Below, one piece after another: positions 23,935 to 33,107 of a stretch of 64,000 bases of DNA; the first letter of the stretch is position 1, and each line of letters begins with the position of its first letter. Location of the stretch: NCBI RefSeq assembly GCF_001277195.1, contig NZ_CP012268.1:3782001-3846000 (forward strand). The letters run 5' to 3'. Origin of the DNA: Cronobacter muytjensii ATCC 51329 (lineage in GTDB: Bacteria; Pseudomonadota; Gammaproteobacteria; Enterobacterales; Enterobacteriaceae). A program made the translations under genes and the position numbers. Below the pieces are notes generated by a model. The model made no database searches, was not told the origin of the DNA, and saw nothing but the letters and a program-made list of their open reading frames with translations.

Positions 23935-25335
23935 ATGCCACAAACCTACGATTATGATGTAATAGTGATTGGCTCTGGCCCCGGCGGCGAAGGCGCTGCA
24001 ATGGGCCTGGTGAAACAGGGCGCGACGGTAGCCGTGATAGAGCGCTACCATAATGTTGGCGGCGGTTGCACCCACTGGGGCACCATCCCGTCAAAAGCGT
24101 TGCGCCACGCCGTCAGCCGTATCATTGAATTTAACCAGAACCCGTTATACAGCGCTCACTCCCGTCCTCTTCGTACTTCCTTCGCCGACATCCTTAACCA
24201 CGCCGACAACGTGATCAATCAGCAGACCAACATGCGCCAGGGCTTTTACGAGCGCAACCGCTGCCAGATCCTGCAAGGCGACGCGCGTTTTGTCGATGAA
24301 CACACGATTGAACTCACCTGCCCGGACGGCTCGATAGAAACTTTGACCGCTGAGAAATTCGTCATCGCCTGCGGCTCGCGCCCCTATCACCCGGCGGACG
24401 TCGATTTCACCCATTCGCGCATCTACGACAGCGATTCCATCCTCAGCATGCATCACGAGCCGCGCCACGTGATTATTTACGGCGCAGGCGTCATCGGCTG
24501 TGAATACGCGTCGATTTTCCGCGGAATGAACGTGAAAGTGGATCTCATCAACACCCGCGACCGCCTGCTGGCGTTTCTCGATCAGGAGATGTCAGACTCG
24601 CTCTCATATCACTTCTGGAACAGCGGCGTGGTCATCCGCCACAATGAAGAATATGAACAGATTGAAGGCGTTGACGATGGCGTGATAGTCCACCTGAAGT
24701 CAGGCAAAAAAGTGAAAGCCGACTGTCTGCTCTATGCGAACGGACGTACCGGCAACACCGATTCCCTGGCGCTGGAGAATATCGGTCTTGAGGCCGATGG
24801 TCGCGGGCTGCTGAAAGTGAACAGCATGTATCAGACCGCGCTGCCGCACATCTACGCAGTGGGCGATGTTATCGGTTACCCGAGCCTGGCCTCCGCCGCC
24901 TACGATCAGGGCCGCATCGCCGCGCAGGCGCTGGTAAAAGGCGTCGCCTCGGCGCACCTGGTGGAAGATATCCCGACCGGTATCTACACCATTCCGGAAA
25001 TCAGCTCCGTCGGCAAAACCGAACAGCAGCTCACGTCGATGAAAGTGCCTTACGAAGTGGGCCGCGCGCAGTTTAAACATCTGGCGCGCGCGCAAATCGT
25101 CGGGATGAATGTCGGCACGCTGAAGATCCTGTTCCATCGCGAAACCAAAGAGATTCTGGGGATCCATTGCTTTGGGGAGCGCGCGGCCGAGATTATTCAT
25201 ATCGGCCAGGCGATTATGGAGCAGAAAGGTGGCGGTAACACTATTGAGTACTTCGTTAACACCACCTTTAACTACCCGACCATGGCGGAAGCCTATCGGG
25301 TTGCCGCGCTGAACGGCTTAAACCGCCTGTTTTAA
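23935..25335 (+). CDS. sthA: Soluble pyridine nucleotide transhydrogenase
   Basis: SthA (UdhA) is an FAD flavoprotein that moves reducing equivalents between NADPH and NAD+. It has 466 residues with the FAD motif [14 protein letters not shown], the NAD(P) motif [12 protein letters not shown] and a C-terminal dimer domain. In place of the redox CxxxxC of lipoamide dehydrogenases it has [13 protein letters not shown], so only one cysteine is present, as expected for SthA. The start at 23935 has an AAGGTAAG site in front; an in-frame ATG nine codons upstream is less likely. Its 3' end overlaps oxyR by 18 bp on the other strand. Confidence 0.96.
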   Translation: MPQTYDYDVIVIGSGPGGEGAAMGLVKQGATVAVIERYHNVGGGCTHWGTIPSKALRHAVSRIIEFNQNPLYSAHSRPLRTSFADILNHADNVINQQTNMRQGFYERNRCQILQGDARFVDEHTIELTCPDGSIETLTAEKFVIACGSRPYHPADVDFTHSRIYDSDSILSMHHEPRHVIIYGAGVIGCEYASIFRGMNVKVDLINTRDRLLAFLDQEMSDSLSYHFWNSGVVIRHNEEYEQIEGVDDGVIVHLKSGKKVKADCLLYANGRTGNTDSLALENIGLEADGRGLLKVNSMYQTALPHIYAVGDVIGYPSLASAAYDQGRIAAQALVKGVASAHLVEDIPTGIYTIPEISSVGKTEQQLTSMKVPYEVGRAQFKHLARAQIVGMNVGTLKILFHRETKEILGIHCFGERAAEIIHIGQAIMEQKGGGNTIEYFVNTTFNYPTMAEAYRVAALNGLNRLF

Positions 25336-26235
25336 CGCGCTGTCGAAGCGGCCATCCATCTGTTTGCGGATGGCCTCTGCGAGCTGCTCATAGCGGCTGC
25401 GCAGCGGCGAGCCCGGACGATACACCAGCCCGATGGTGCGTCGCGGCTCCGGCTTCACGCAGGGCAGATAAACGACGCCGTCGCGATGACGCTCCGGCGG
25501 CACGGCGAGCGCGGGCAGAAGCGTAATGCCGCTGCCTGCCGCCACCATATTGCGCAGCGTTTCAAGGCTGGTGGCGCGGAAATGCGTATCTTCATCCGCA
25601 CCCGCTTCAAAGCAAAAGCCCATCGCCTGATCGCGCAGGCAGTGACCATCTTCCAGCATCAGCAGCTTTTCGCCCGCCAGTTCGCCCATCGGCACGCGAT
25701 CGCGTCCGGCCCACGGGTGATCCTCATAGACCGCCAGCAGCATCGGCTCATCGAACAGCGGCACTTCAATAAAGGCTTCGCTCTCTTTCACCAGCGCCAG
25801 GATCGCGCAGTCGAGCTTGCCGCTGTCGAGCTGGGCCAGCAGCTGATGCGTCTGCGCTTCGTGCAGATACATTTCGAGTTTGGGGAAGGTCTGATGCAGC
25901 ATCGGAATGATTTGCGGCAGCAGATAAGGGCTGATGGTCGGGATAAGGCCAATATGCAGCGGACCGGACATGGTCTCGCCCTGCTGGCTCGCCATCTCTT
26001 TCAGCACTTTGACTTCACGTAAAACGGTACGCGCCTGGTCTACCAGCAGCAACCCCGCCTGGGTGAACAGCACTTTGCGGCTGGTGCGTTCCAGCAGCAT
26101 TACGCCAAGTTCATCTTCAAGCTTGCGGATCTGACCGCTCAGGGTGGGCTGACTCACGTGGCAGGCGTCCGCCGCACGCCGGAAATGACGATGTTCGGCA
26201 AGGGCCACCAGGTATTCAAGATCACGAATATTCAT
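25318..26235 (-). CDS. oxyR: Peroxide-sensing LysR-type regulator
   Basis: The 305-residue LysR regulator has the redox pair C199 and C208 in [14 protein letters not shown], whose disulfide switches the protein on. The N-terminal HTH reads [24 protein letters not shown]. OxyR activates peroxide defence genes and the divergent small RNA OxyS, and represses itself. katG, which follows metF in E. coli and is an OxyR target, is not in its usual place here. Confidence 0.98.
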   Translation of the reverse strand: MNIRDLEYLVALAEHRHFRRAADACHVSQPTLSGQIRKLEDELGVMLLERTSRKVLFTQAGLLLVDQARTVLREVKVLKEMASQQGETMSGPLHIGLIPTISPYLLPQIIPMLHQTFPKLEMYLHEAQTHQLLAQLDSGKLDCAILALVKESEAFIEVPLFDEPMLLAVYEDHPWAGRDRVPMGELAGEKLLMLEDGHCLRDQAMGFCFEAGADEDTHFRATSLETLRNMVAAGSGITLLPALAVPPERHRDGVVYLPCVKPEPRRTIGLVYRPGSPLRSRYEQLAEAIRKQMDGRFDSALKQAV

Positions 26236-26261
26236 TCTTCATCCTCCGCCGCCATGATAGT

Positions 26262-26306
26262 TCATGGCGATAGATAGCATAGCAACCAACGATTATCCCT
26301 ATCAAG
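26262..26306. promoter_or_regulatory. OxyR operator between oxyR and oxyS
   Basis: The segment GCGATAGATAGCATAGC...GATTATCCCTATCA carries the spaced ATAG/CTAT elements of an OxyR site and matches the E. coli oxyRS region in sequence and position. It would serve both autorepression of oxyR and activation of oxyS. Confidence 0.72.
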
Positions 26307-26329
26307 CACGAAAGTGAATAATAGCCTTA

Positions 26330-26446
26330 GCCGCGGAGAACATCACTCATTACCCTCACTGAGTGATAACCCGCACACAGAGTCTCTCTGTTAGCCGAAT
26401 AACTAAAGCCAACGTGAACTATTTAGCGGACAGTAAGTCCGCTTTT
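26330..26446 (+). ncRNA. oxyS: OxyS small regulatory RNA
   Basis: Divergent from oxyR. The segment GAATAACTAAAGCCAACGTG followed by AAC is the conserved unpaired linker of E. coli OxyS that contacts Hfq. It is followed by the hairpin AGCGGAC-AGTAA-GTCCGCT and a run of eight T, the intrinsic terminator. The 5' half differs from E. coli but still contains a hairpin-forming stretch (CATCACTCATTACCCTCACT, GAGTGAT). The 5' end is inferred from the E. coli geometry relative to the OxyR site; the 3' end is well set by the terminator. Confidence 0.85.
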
Positions 26447-26472
26447 TTTTGCCTGTTTTTCGGAACGCATAA

Positions 26473-26500
26473 AAAAAGCCCGACATCCGCCGGGCTTTTT
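26473..26500 (-). terminator. Terminator of the argCBGH operon
   Basis: On the minus strand, AAAAAGCCCGGCGGATGTCGGGCTTTTTTT forms a hairpin with a T-run 15 bp past the argH stop. Confidence 0.92.
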
Positions 26501-26514
26501 CCTGCCAGTAACGC

Positions 26515-27888
26515 TTAAGCCAGACGCGCTTTCGCCGCGCTAATGGCCTGCGCGACCTGTACCGGCGATACGCCGCCCTGCGCCGCGCGCTTATCAAGAC
26601 ATGACTGAAGTGACAGCACCGGGTAAACATCGTCATTAATCACCGGGCTGAATTTTTGCAGGTCGGCAAGCGCCAGGTCTTCCAGTGGTTTGCCCTGACG
26701 AATAGCTTCCACCACCGCCTCGCCCACGATGTGGTGCGCCTCACGGAACGGCACGCCTTTAGCGACCAGATAATCCGCAAGCTCGGTGGCGTTGGCGTAG
26801 CCCTGCTGCGCCGCTTCCTGGCAGCGCGGACGTTTCACCTGAATACCGTCCAGCACCAGCGCCGCCATATGCAGGCAGTCGAGCCAGGTGTCAAGCGCGT
26901 CGAACAGCCCTTCTTTATCTTCCTGAATATCTTTGTTGTACGCGAGCGGCAGCCCTTTCATCGTCATCATAATGCCGGTCAGCGCGCCCTGTACGCGGCC
27001 GCACTTGCCGCGAATCAGCTCCAGCGCGTCCGGATTTTTCTTCTGCGGCATTAACGAGGAGCCGGACGTCACACGGTCAGACAGCTCCACAAAACCGGCC
27101 TCGCCGGAGTTAAAGAAAATCAGGTCTTCGGCGAAACGCGACAGATGCACCATGCTGATGGCCGCGTTGGACAGCAGCTCCATGACATGATCGCGATCGG
27201 AGACGCTGTCGAGGCTGTTGCGCGTCGCGCTGGCGAAGCCAAGCCAGCCGGCCAGCTGTTCGCGGTCAATCTCATACGCGGTGCCGGCCAGCGCCCCGCA
27301 GCCCAGCGGGCTGACATCCAGACGCTTTAGGGTATCCTGCAGACGGCTTTCATCGCGCGCCAGCATTTCGACATACGCCATACACCAGTGCGCAAACGTC
27401 ACCGGCTGGGCGCGTTGCAGATGGGTATAGCCCGGCATCACCGCGTCCTGATTTTCTTCGGCGGTCACGACCAGCGCCTGCTGAAGCTGGCGCGTGGCGC
27501 TCAGCAGCGCGTGCACTTCGGTTTTGCACCAGAGTTTCAGGTCGGTCGCGACCTGATCGTTACGGCTACGCCCGGTATGAAGCTTTTTGCCAAGCGGGCC
27601 GACTTTATCGATAAGCTTGCCTTCCACCCAGCTGTGAATATCTTCCGCGTCGCTTTCCAGAATCGCATGCGGGTTTTCCAGCACCTCTTCCAGCAGCGTA
27701 TTGAGCGCGCCTTCAAGCTGGCTCTGCTCGTCCGCGGTCAGCACGCCGACGGTCACCAGCGCTTTAGACCAGGCTACGGAGCCGATAATGTCCTGTTCGG
27801 CGAGTCGATAATCAAAGCGCAGAGAGTCATTAAATTGTTTAAACCGCCCATCCGCCGCCTGAGTAAAACGTCCGCCCCAAAGTGCCAT
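26515..27888 (-). CDS. argH: Argininosuccinate lyase
   Basis: ArgH cleaves argininosuccinate into arginine and fumarate, the last step of arginine synthesis. It has 457 residues with the fumarase/aspartase-superfamily signature [12 protein letters not shown] and the conserved segments [13 protein letters not shown] and [15 protein letters not shown]. It lies 211 bp after argG, a gap filled with REP-like repeats, so argG-argH mRNA may be processed or terminated there. Confidence 0.98.
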   Translation of the reverse strand: MALWGGRFTQAADGRFKQFNDSLRFDYRLAEQDIIGSVAWSKALVTVGVLTADEQSQLEGALNTLLEEVLENPHAILESDAEDIHSWVEGKLIDKVGPLGKKLHTGRSRNDQVATDLKLWCKTEVHALLSATRQLQQALVVTAEENQDAVMPGYTHLQRAQPVTFAHWCMAYVEMLARDESRLQDTLKRLDVSPLGCGALAGTAYEIDREQLAGWLGFASATRNSLDSVSDRDHVMELLSNAAISMVHLSRFAEDLIFFNSGEAGFVELSDRVTSGSSLMPQKKNPDALELIRGKCGRVQGALTGIMMTMKGLPLAYNKDIQEDKEGLFDALDTWLDCLHMAALVLDGIQVKRPRCQEAAQQGYANATELADYLVAKGVPFREAHHIVGEAVVEAIRQGKPLEDLALADLQKFSPVINDDVYPVLSLQSCLDKRAAQGGVSPVQVAQAISAAKARLA

Positions 27889-27913
27889 AATCCGCTCCGT
27901 TAATTTCTTTCTG

Positions 27914-28035
27914 TAGCGGGCGCGCTTCGCTTACCCGCCCTGTAAATAATGTGCTGCTTTCCGTGGCGGGTGCGCGTTGCTTACCCCGCCTGTAAATAAT
28001 GCGCTGCTTTCCGTGGCGCGTTGCCTACCCGCCAC
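27914..28035. repeat. Tandem REP-like repeats, 50-bp period, in the argG-argH gap
   Basis: Two copies of a 50-bp unit: GCGGGCGCGCTTCGCTTACC... and GCGGGTGCGCGTTGCTTACC..., each followed by TGTAAATAATG(T/C)GCTGCTTTCCG. A third, partial copy starts at 28,014 (TGGCGCGTTGCCTACCCGCC). Each unit begins with the same palindrome found singly at about 235, 32.5 kb and 56.7 kb. Confidence 0.85.
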
Positions 28036-28099
28036 GGGATGTCTTACCGGGCGCCGGGCGGGTAGGCGTTAACGCCACCTGCCCTCGCGCAGCGGCAGA

Positions 28100-29317
28100 T
28101 TACTTCTTCAGCTCGTTCAACGCGCGAATACGTGACGAGAGGGAGAACAGACGGATAAAGCCGCCCGCGTGGCTGTGGTCATACACTTCGTCTTCGCCAA
28201 AGGTCGCGAACTCTTCGTTATACAGGCTGTTCGGCGATTTCTTCTGAATAGCCGTCACCTGACCTTTATAGAGCTGCAACACCACTTCGCCATTCACCTG
28301 CTCGGCCAGCGACTGCGCCGCCGCCTGCAGAGACTGACGCAGCGGCGCGAACCAGCGCCCGTCATACACCACGTAAGACATCTCAAGGCCGACCTGCTCG
28401 CGCCATTTGAAACTGTCGCGATCCAGCACCAGTTGCTCTACGCCACGCAGCGCCGCCATCATGATGGTGCCGCCAGGGGTTTCGTAGCAGCCGCGAGACT
28501 TAATGCCCACCAGACGGTTTTCCACGATATCGATACGGCCCACGCCATGCTTCGCGCCAATCTTGTTCAGCACTTCCAGGCAGCCGAACGGAGAGAGGTG
28601 CTCGCCATTCACGGCGACTACGTTGCCTTTTTCTACGGTCACGGTCACCTGCTCCGGCTGATCCGGCGCTTCCAGCGGATCGACGGTCCAGACCCAGCAA
28701 TCTTTGTTCGGGGCGTTCCACGGGCTTTCCAGCACGCCGCCTTCGGTAGAGATATGCCAGGCGTTCTCATCGCGGCTGTAGATTTTCTCAAGCGACGCGG
28801 TGGTCGGGATATCGCGCGCTTTCAGGTAATCCAGCAACGCTTCACGGGAACGCAGGTTCCACTCACGCCACGGGGCGATCACTTTCAGATGCGGGGCCAG
28901 CGCCGCCCAGGCGGATTCGAAACGCACCTGGTCGTTGCCTTTACCGGTCGCGCCGTGGCACAGCGCGTCAGCGCCGACTTTATTCGCCACGTCCACCAGC
29001 GCTTTGGCGATCAGCGGACGCGCCATCGAGGTGCCCAGCAGATAGCTGCCTTCATACAGCGCGCCGGTTTGCAGCACCGGGTAAACGTAATCTTTAATGA
29101 ACTCTTCACGCGCATCGACCACATAGCACTCCGACGCGCCGGAGCGCAGCGCTTTCTGCTCAACGCCTTTCAGGTCGTCACGGTCCTGACCGATATCCAC
29201 CACGCATGCGACCACGTCGCAGCCTTCATAGTTCTCTTTCAGCCACGGAATGATGGCGGAGGTATCAAGGCCGCCGGAGTAGGCGAGAACAACTTTTTTG
29301 ATGCCGTGATTTTGCAT
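28100..29317 (-). CDS. argG: Argininosuccinate synthase, short (type 1) form
   Basis: ArgG joins citrulline and aspartate with ATP to give argininosuccinate. It has 405 residues with the N-type ATP pyrophosphatase P-loop AYSGGLDTS at about 12-20 and the motif [13 protein letters not shown]. This is the short form common in Yersinia, Vibrio and many other bacteria; the E. coli enzyme is a longer (about 447-residue), distantly related type encoded at another locus. Here argG sits inside the cluster, 61 bp after argB. Confidence 0.96.
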   Translation of the reverse strand: MQNHGIKKVVLAYSGGLDTSAIIPWLKENYEGCDVVACVVDIGQDRDDLKGVEQKALRSGASECYVVDAREEFIKDYVYPVLQTGALYEGSYLLGTSMARPLIAKALVDVANKVGADALCHGATGKGNDQVRFESAWAALAPHLKVIAPWREWNLRSREALLDYLKARDIPTTASLEKIYSRDENAWHISTEGGVLESPWNAPNKDCWVWTVDPLEAPDQPEQVTVTVEKGNVVAVNGEHLSPFGCLEVLNKIGAKHGVGRIDIVENRLVGIKSRGCYETPGGTIMMAALRGVEQLVLDRDSFKWREQVGLEMSYVVYDGRWFAPLRQSLQAAAQSLAEQVNGEVVLQLYKGQVTAIQKKSPNSLYNEEFATFGEDEVYDHSHAGGFIRLFSLSSRIRALNELKK

Positions 29318-29378
29318 TGTCTTTTTCCTTTAAAAATAGCTTCTGTGCGCTGACATATTCGCGTTCGACGACGCGTAT

Positions 29379-30155
29379 TCAGGCCAGTATTCTGGTGCCG
29401 ATAGATACACCGTTAAAGAGAGCGGGCAGCTGTTCCGCGTGGCGCCAGGAGGCGATATCCACCGGCCGGCCCAGCGTGCGGGCGGCGTCGAGTGCCGCAT
29501 GCACTTTCACAATCATGCCGTCGGTGATAATGCCCTGCTCGATAAGCTGCTCAGCTTTGGCGGCGGTCATCTCGGCGATGCGCTGACCTTTGCCGTCCAG
29601 GATGCCGCTCACGTCGGAGAGCAGGATCAGGTCTGCGCCAAGGGTCGCCGCGAGCGCCGTGGCCGCCTGGTCGGCGTTGACGTTCATCAGGTCGCCGCTG
29701 TCGGTGACACCGATGGAGCTAATCACCGGCATAAAGCCGTTTTCCAGCAGCGTCGTGATTAATTTCGGCGAGCCCGGCTGCGCCTGGCCGACGTGGCCCA
29801 GCTCTTCATCCAGCGGCGTCACGCTCACGCTGTCGCCATCGCCCAGGAACAGGCCGACGGAAGCGATGCCGTGCTTTTTCGCCCAGGCGAGCAGCGTTTT
29901 GTTGGCGGTGCCCGCAAGCGCCCCGGTAATGATGTCAATCTGATCGGCAGGCGTGATGCGCAGGCCGTTCTTCTTTTTCACCGGCAGGTTGAGCTGCTTC
30001 ATCAGGTCGTCAACAAGGCAGCCGCCGCCGTGAACGATGACCAGCGGGCGCTGATGCGCCTTGCGGTAGTTAACAAGGGCGGTAAACAGACGCTCCAGCG
30101 CCTCTTCGCTATCGAGCAACACGCCGCCTAACTTAATGATTAACGGGTTCATCAT
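29379..30155 (-). CDS. argB: Acetylglutamate kinase
   Basis: ArgB phosphorylates N-acetylglutamate, the second step of arginine synthesis. It has 258 residues and belongs to the amino-acid kinase fold: IIKLGG near the N-terminus, [12 protein letters not shown], and [18 protein letters not shown]. The N-terminus MMNPLII fits E. coli; the ATG at 30155 lies 14 bp after the argC stop, and upstream frame extension into argC is spurious. Confidence 0.97.
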   Translation of the reverse strand: MMNPLIIKLGGVLLDSEEALERLFTALVNYRKAHQRPLVIVHGGGCLVDDLMKQLNLPVKKKNGLRITPADQIDIITGALAGTANKTLLAWAKKHGIASVGLFLGDGDSVSVTPLDEELGHVGQAQPGSPKLITTLLENGFMPVISSIGVTDSGDLMNVNADQAATALAATLGADLILLSDVSGILDGKGQRIAEMTAAKAEQLIEQGIITDGMIVKVHAALDAARTLGRPVDIASWRHAEQLPALFNGVSIGTRILA

Positions 30156-30169
30156 CACACCTGACTCGG

Positions 30170-31174
30170 TTAAATAAGAGACTGCGTTTCGGCAAAGCCA
30201 AAACGAATATTCATACATTGCACCGCCTGCGCGGCGGCGCCTTTCAGCAGGTTATCTTCCGTGGCGACCACGATCAGATGTTCGCCCTGCATGGCGAAGC
30301 CGATATCGCAAAACGGCAGGCCGACCACGTTTTTCAGCGCGGGCACGCCTTTGTCATACAGCCGCACCAGCGGTTTATCGGCGTAGGCGTCATTAAACGC
30401 GGCGGCTATCTGCGGCTCGCTCACGCCCGGCTTCAGGCGGCAGGTGATGGTTTCCAGAATGCCGCGCGGGAAGCTGCCGAGGTGCGGCGTGAAAATGACC
30501 GGCGTCCCCAGATGCGTGACGATTTCCGGATGATGCCGATGATTAAATATGCCGTAAGGTTGCAGGCTCACTTCGCAGAAGCTGTTGGAGATTGCCGCCT
30601 TGCGCCCCGCGCCGCTCACGCCGCTGGTGGCGTTGATCACCGGCCACTGGTTCAGATCCAGTAAATCCGCGTCGATCAGCGGTTTCAGCGAAAGCTGCGC
30701 CGCAGTCGGATAGCATCCCGGCACCGCGATCAGCGTCGCGTCTTTCAGCGCGTCGCGATTCCACTCCGCCAGGCCATACACCGCCTTCTCAAGGAGCTGC
30801 GGGTGCTGATGCGTGAACCCGTAGAATTTTTCATAGAACGCGGCGTCGTTAACGCGAAAGGCGCCGGAGAGGTCAAACACCACGCAGCCCTCGTCGAGAA
30901 ACTGCGGCGCGAGATCGTGGCTCACCTCATGGGCTGTTGCGAGAAACACCACATCCACGCCATCGGTGAACTCGCGGATGTCGCTCATCGGCTGCAATGG
31001 CAGGTCGAGCACGCCTTTCAGCTGCGGATGCAAAGAGGAGATTAACTTTCCCGCATCATTGCTTTGCGCTGAGACCGTCAACGCGGTTATGTTCATATGC
31101 GGATGGCGATTCACGTAGGTCGCAAGCTCTGCGCCGGCATAACCACTGGCGCCAACAATCAGCGTGTTCAACAT
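30170..31174 (-). CDS. argC: N-acetyl-gamma-glutamyl-phosphate reductase
   Basis: ArgC reduces acetylglutamyl phosphate with NADPH. It has 334 residues with the Rossmann motif [10 protein letters not shown] and the catalytic cysteine in [11 protein letters not shown]. The start at 31174 ([11 protein letters not shown]) was chosen because an upstream frame to 31,306 runs into the ARG-box operator. First gene of argCBGH, divergent from argE. Confidence 0.97.
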   Translation of the reverse strand: MLNTLIVGASGYAGAELATYVNRHPHMNITALTVSAQSNDAGKLISSLHPQLKGVLDLPLQPMSDIREFTDGVDVVFLATAHEVSHDLAPQFLDEGCVVFDLSGAFRVNDAAFYEKFYGFTHQHPQLLEKAVYGLAEWNRDALKDATLIAVPGCYPTAAQLSLKPLIDADLLDLNQWPVINATSGVSGAGRKAAISNSFCEVSLQPYGIFNHRHHPEIVTHLGTPVIFTPHLGSFPRGILETITCRLKPGVSEPQIAAAFNDAYADKPLVRLYDKGVPALKNVVGLPFCDIGFAMQGEHLIVVATEDNLLKGAAAQAVQCMNIRFGFAETQSLI

Positions 31175-31288
31175 CGGGGCTGGATACCTTTTACCGTCAT
31201 GTATTTCAGGCGCAGGCCTGAAGGCCGTTGCCGCGTCCGCGAGCGTATCGTCTTCACCGGAACCCGGCGGTTCCCTTACGCTCAACGT

Positions 31289-31328
31289 TAATGTATTTTT
31301 ATTCACAAATACTGCATGAATATTGATA
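31289..31328. promoter_or_regulatory. Paired ARG boxes between argC and argE
   Basis: Two ArgR half-operators, AATGTATTTTTATTCACA and ACTGCATGAATATTGATA, lie 3-4 bp apart and match the ARG box consensus (nTGnATwwwwATnCAn). The spacing and place equal those of the E. coli argECBH divergent operator, where the hexameric ArgR-arginine complex represses both directions. Confidence 0.88.
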
Positions 31329-31354
31329 CTATCACGACCTGAGGTCTGTCAACA

Positions 31355-32506
31355 GTGAAAATGAAATTACCGCCTTTTATCGAGATTTACCGCACGCTTA
31401 TCGCCACGCCTTCCATCAGCGCCACCGACAGCGCGCTCGATCAGAGCAATGCGACTTTAATCAATCTGCTGGCAGGGTGGTTTGGCAGTCTCGGGTTCCA
31501 GGTCGAAGTACAACCGGTGCCCGGCACCCGCAATAAATTCAATATGCTGGCAAGCACCGGTAACGGCGCGGGCGGCCTGCTGCTGGCGGGGCATACCGAT
31601 ACCGTGCCTTTCGACGACGGGCGCTGGACGCGCGATCCGTTCACGCTGACCGAGCATGACAACAAACTGTTCGGGCTCGGCACCGCCGATATGAAAGGCT
31701 TTTTCGCTTTTATTCTCGACGCGCTGCGTGACGTGGATGTGACGCAGCTGAAAAAGCCGCTCTACATTCTGGCAACCGCCGATGAAGAAACCAGCATGGC
31801 GGGCGCGCGCTATTTCGCCGAGACCACCGCCCTGCGCCCGGACTGCGCGATTATCGGCGAGCCGACGTCGCTACAGCCGATTCGCGCCCATAAAGGCCAT
31901 ATCTCCAGCGCTATCCGCGTGCAGGGGCAATCCGGCCATTCCAGCGACCCGGAGCGCGGCGTCAACGCCATTGAGCTGATGCATGACGCCATCGGGCGCA
32001 TCATGCAACTGCGCGATTCGCTCAAAGCGCGCTACCACTACGACGCGTTTACGGTGCCGTACCCGACCCTTAACCTCGGCCATATTCACGGCGGTGACGC
32101 CTCTAACCGCATCTGCGCCTGCTGCGAGCTGCATATGGATATTCGTCCGCTGCCGGGCATGACGCTGGATGATTTAAGCGGGTTGCTGAACGAGGCGCTG
32201 GAGCCGGTGAGCCTGCGCTGGCCGGGGCGCCTGACGGTGTTCGATCTGCATCCGCCTATCCCGGGTTACGAATGCCCGCCGGATCATAAACTGGTGCAGG
32301 TGGTGGAAAATCTGCTCGGCGCGCAAACCGATGTGGTGAACTACTGCACCGAAGCGCCGTTTATTCAGACGCTCTGCCCGACGCTGGTGTTAGGGCCGGG
32401 CTCGATAAATCAGGCCCACCAGCCGGACGAATATCTGGAAACACGATTTATCAAGCCGACCCGTGAATTGATTTCGCAGGTTGTGCATCATTTCTGCTGG
32501 CACTGA
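31355..32506 (+). CDS. argE: Acetylornithine deacetylase
   Basis: ArgE is a zinc M20-family hydrolase that releases ornithine and acetate from N-acetylornithine. It has 383 residues with metal-site segments [39 protein letters not shown] and a C-terminal metal ligand near [14 protein letters not shown]. The start is a GTG at 31355; the total then equals the E. coli length. Confidence 0.96.
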   Translation: MKMKLPPFIEIYRTLIATPSISATDSALDQSNATLINLLAGWFGSLGFQVEVQPVPGTRNKFNMLASTGNGAGGLLLAGHTDTVPFDDGRWTRDPFTLTEHDNKLFGLGTADMKGFFAFILDALRDVDVTQLKKPLYILATADEETSMAGARYFAETTALRPDCAIIGEPTSLQPIRAHKGHISSAIRVQGQSGHSSDPERGVNAIELMHDAIGRIMQLRDSLKARYHYDAFTVPYPTLNLGHIHGGDASNRICACCELHMDIRPLPGMTLDDLSGLLNEALEPVSLRWPGRLTVFDLHPPIPGYECPPDHKLVQVVENLLGAQTDVVNYCTEAPFIQTLCPTLVLGPGSINQAHQPDEYLETRFIKPTRELISQVVHHFCWH

Positions 32507-32517
32507 GTGACCTTGCG

Positions 32518-32625
32518 CCGTGGCGGGGCGCGCTCAACGCGATGAGGTGGGTACGCTATGCTTATCCACCTCATAAATATTGTGCCGCTTCACAGGACAT
32601 GTAAGCGAAGCGCCCCCGCCACGCC
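32518..32625. repeat. Composite REP-like inverted repeats after argE
   Basis: The outer arms CGTGGCGGGGCGCGCT and AGCGAAGCGCCCCCGCCACG face each other. Between them lies a second palindrome, GATGAGGTGGGTACGC / GCTTATCCACCTCAT (32,541-32,574). The element resembles a BIME made of the local REP family and may also end the argE transcript. Confidence 0.7.
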
Positions 32626-32950
32626 AGTCGCCTTAACCACAACAGCCGATGAACCCCTTTTAACCGCGCGTGCCGCAGCCCATTCGACTACTTTTACTCT
32701 CCTTCACAGCGCGTATCACTACACATTGTTCCGCACGCCTGCACGCTATTTTCATAAGCGTTACTTATCAGCAATAACATGAATTAACTTTCATAAATTG
32801 CCGCACTTTATTCACCTGCTGAAGCGATTTCGCAGCAATTGACGAACGGGATTTCACATGGCTTTATAAAGTAAGAAGTCATTCAAGCCTGAACTTTCGG
32901 ACGTAAGTAAAAGCTATCGCTTTTCAGTGTCCTGATTTTTTGCAGAACCT
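32626..32950. promoter_or_regulatory. Gene-free AT-rich stretch upstream of ppc
   Basis: About 325 bp with no supported ORF. As the only unique sequence upstream of the ERIC element and ppc, it probably holds the ppc promoter. I saw no operator motif I could name. Confidence 0.35.
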
Positions 32951-33074
32951 ATACCACGGGATTTCCTGTTGCAGGAAGGCGGCAAGCCTGGTGACCCCCG
33001 GGAGCTTACATCGGTAAGTAACCGGGGTCGCAAGGGGCGGCCAGCGCCCCTGCGGCGCGAAAGACGACGGGTAT
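32951..33074. repeat. ERIC element in the ppc leader
   Basis: A 124-bp element bounded by ATACC and GGTAT. The core GTGACCCCCGGGAGCTTACA followed by TCGGTAAGTAACCGGGGTCGC is the ERIC central inverted repeat, and GCGAAAGACGACGGGTAT is its typical right end. It ends 34 bp before the ppc start, so it is likely part of the ppc 5' untranslated RNA. It is the better preserved of two ERICs in this window. Confidence 0.88.
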
Positions 33075-33107
33075 TAAACATAATTGAGATGGGGTGTCTG
33101 GGGTTAT

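Noticed and set aside
31175..31306. Upstream extension of argC
   Set aside because: It crosses the leader and enters the ARG-box operator; ArgC homologs begin at [11 protein letters not shown].
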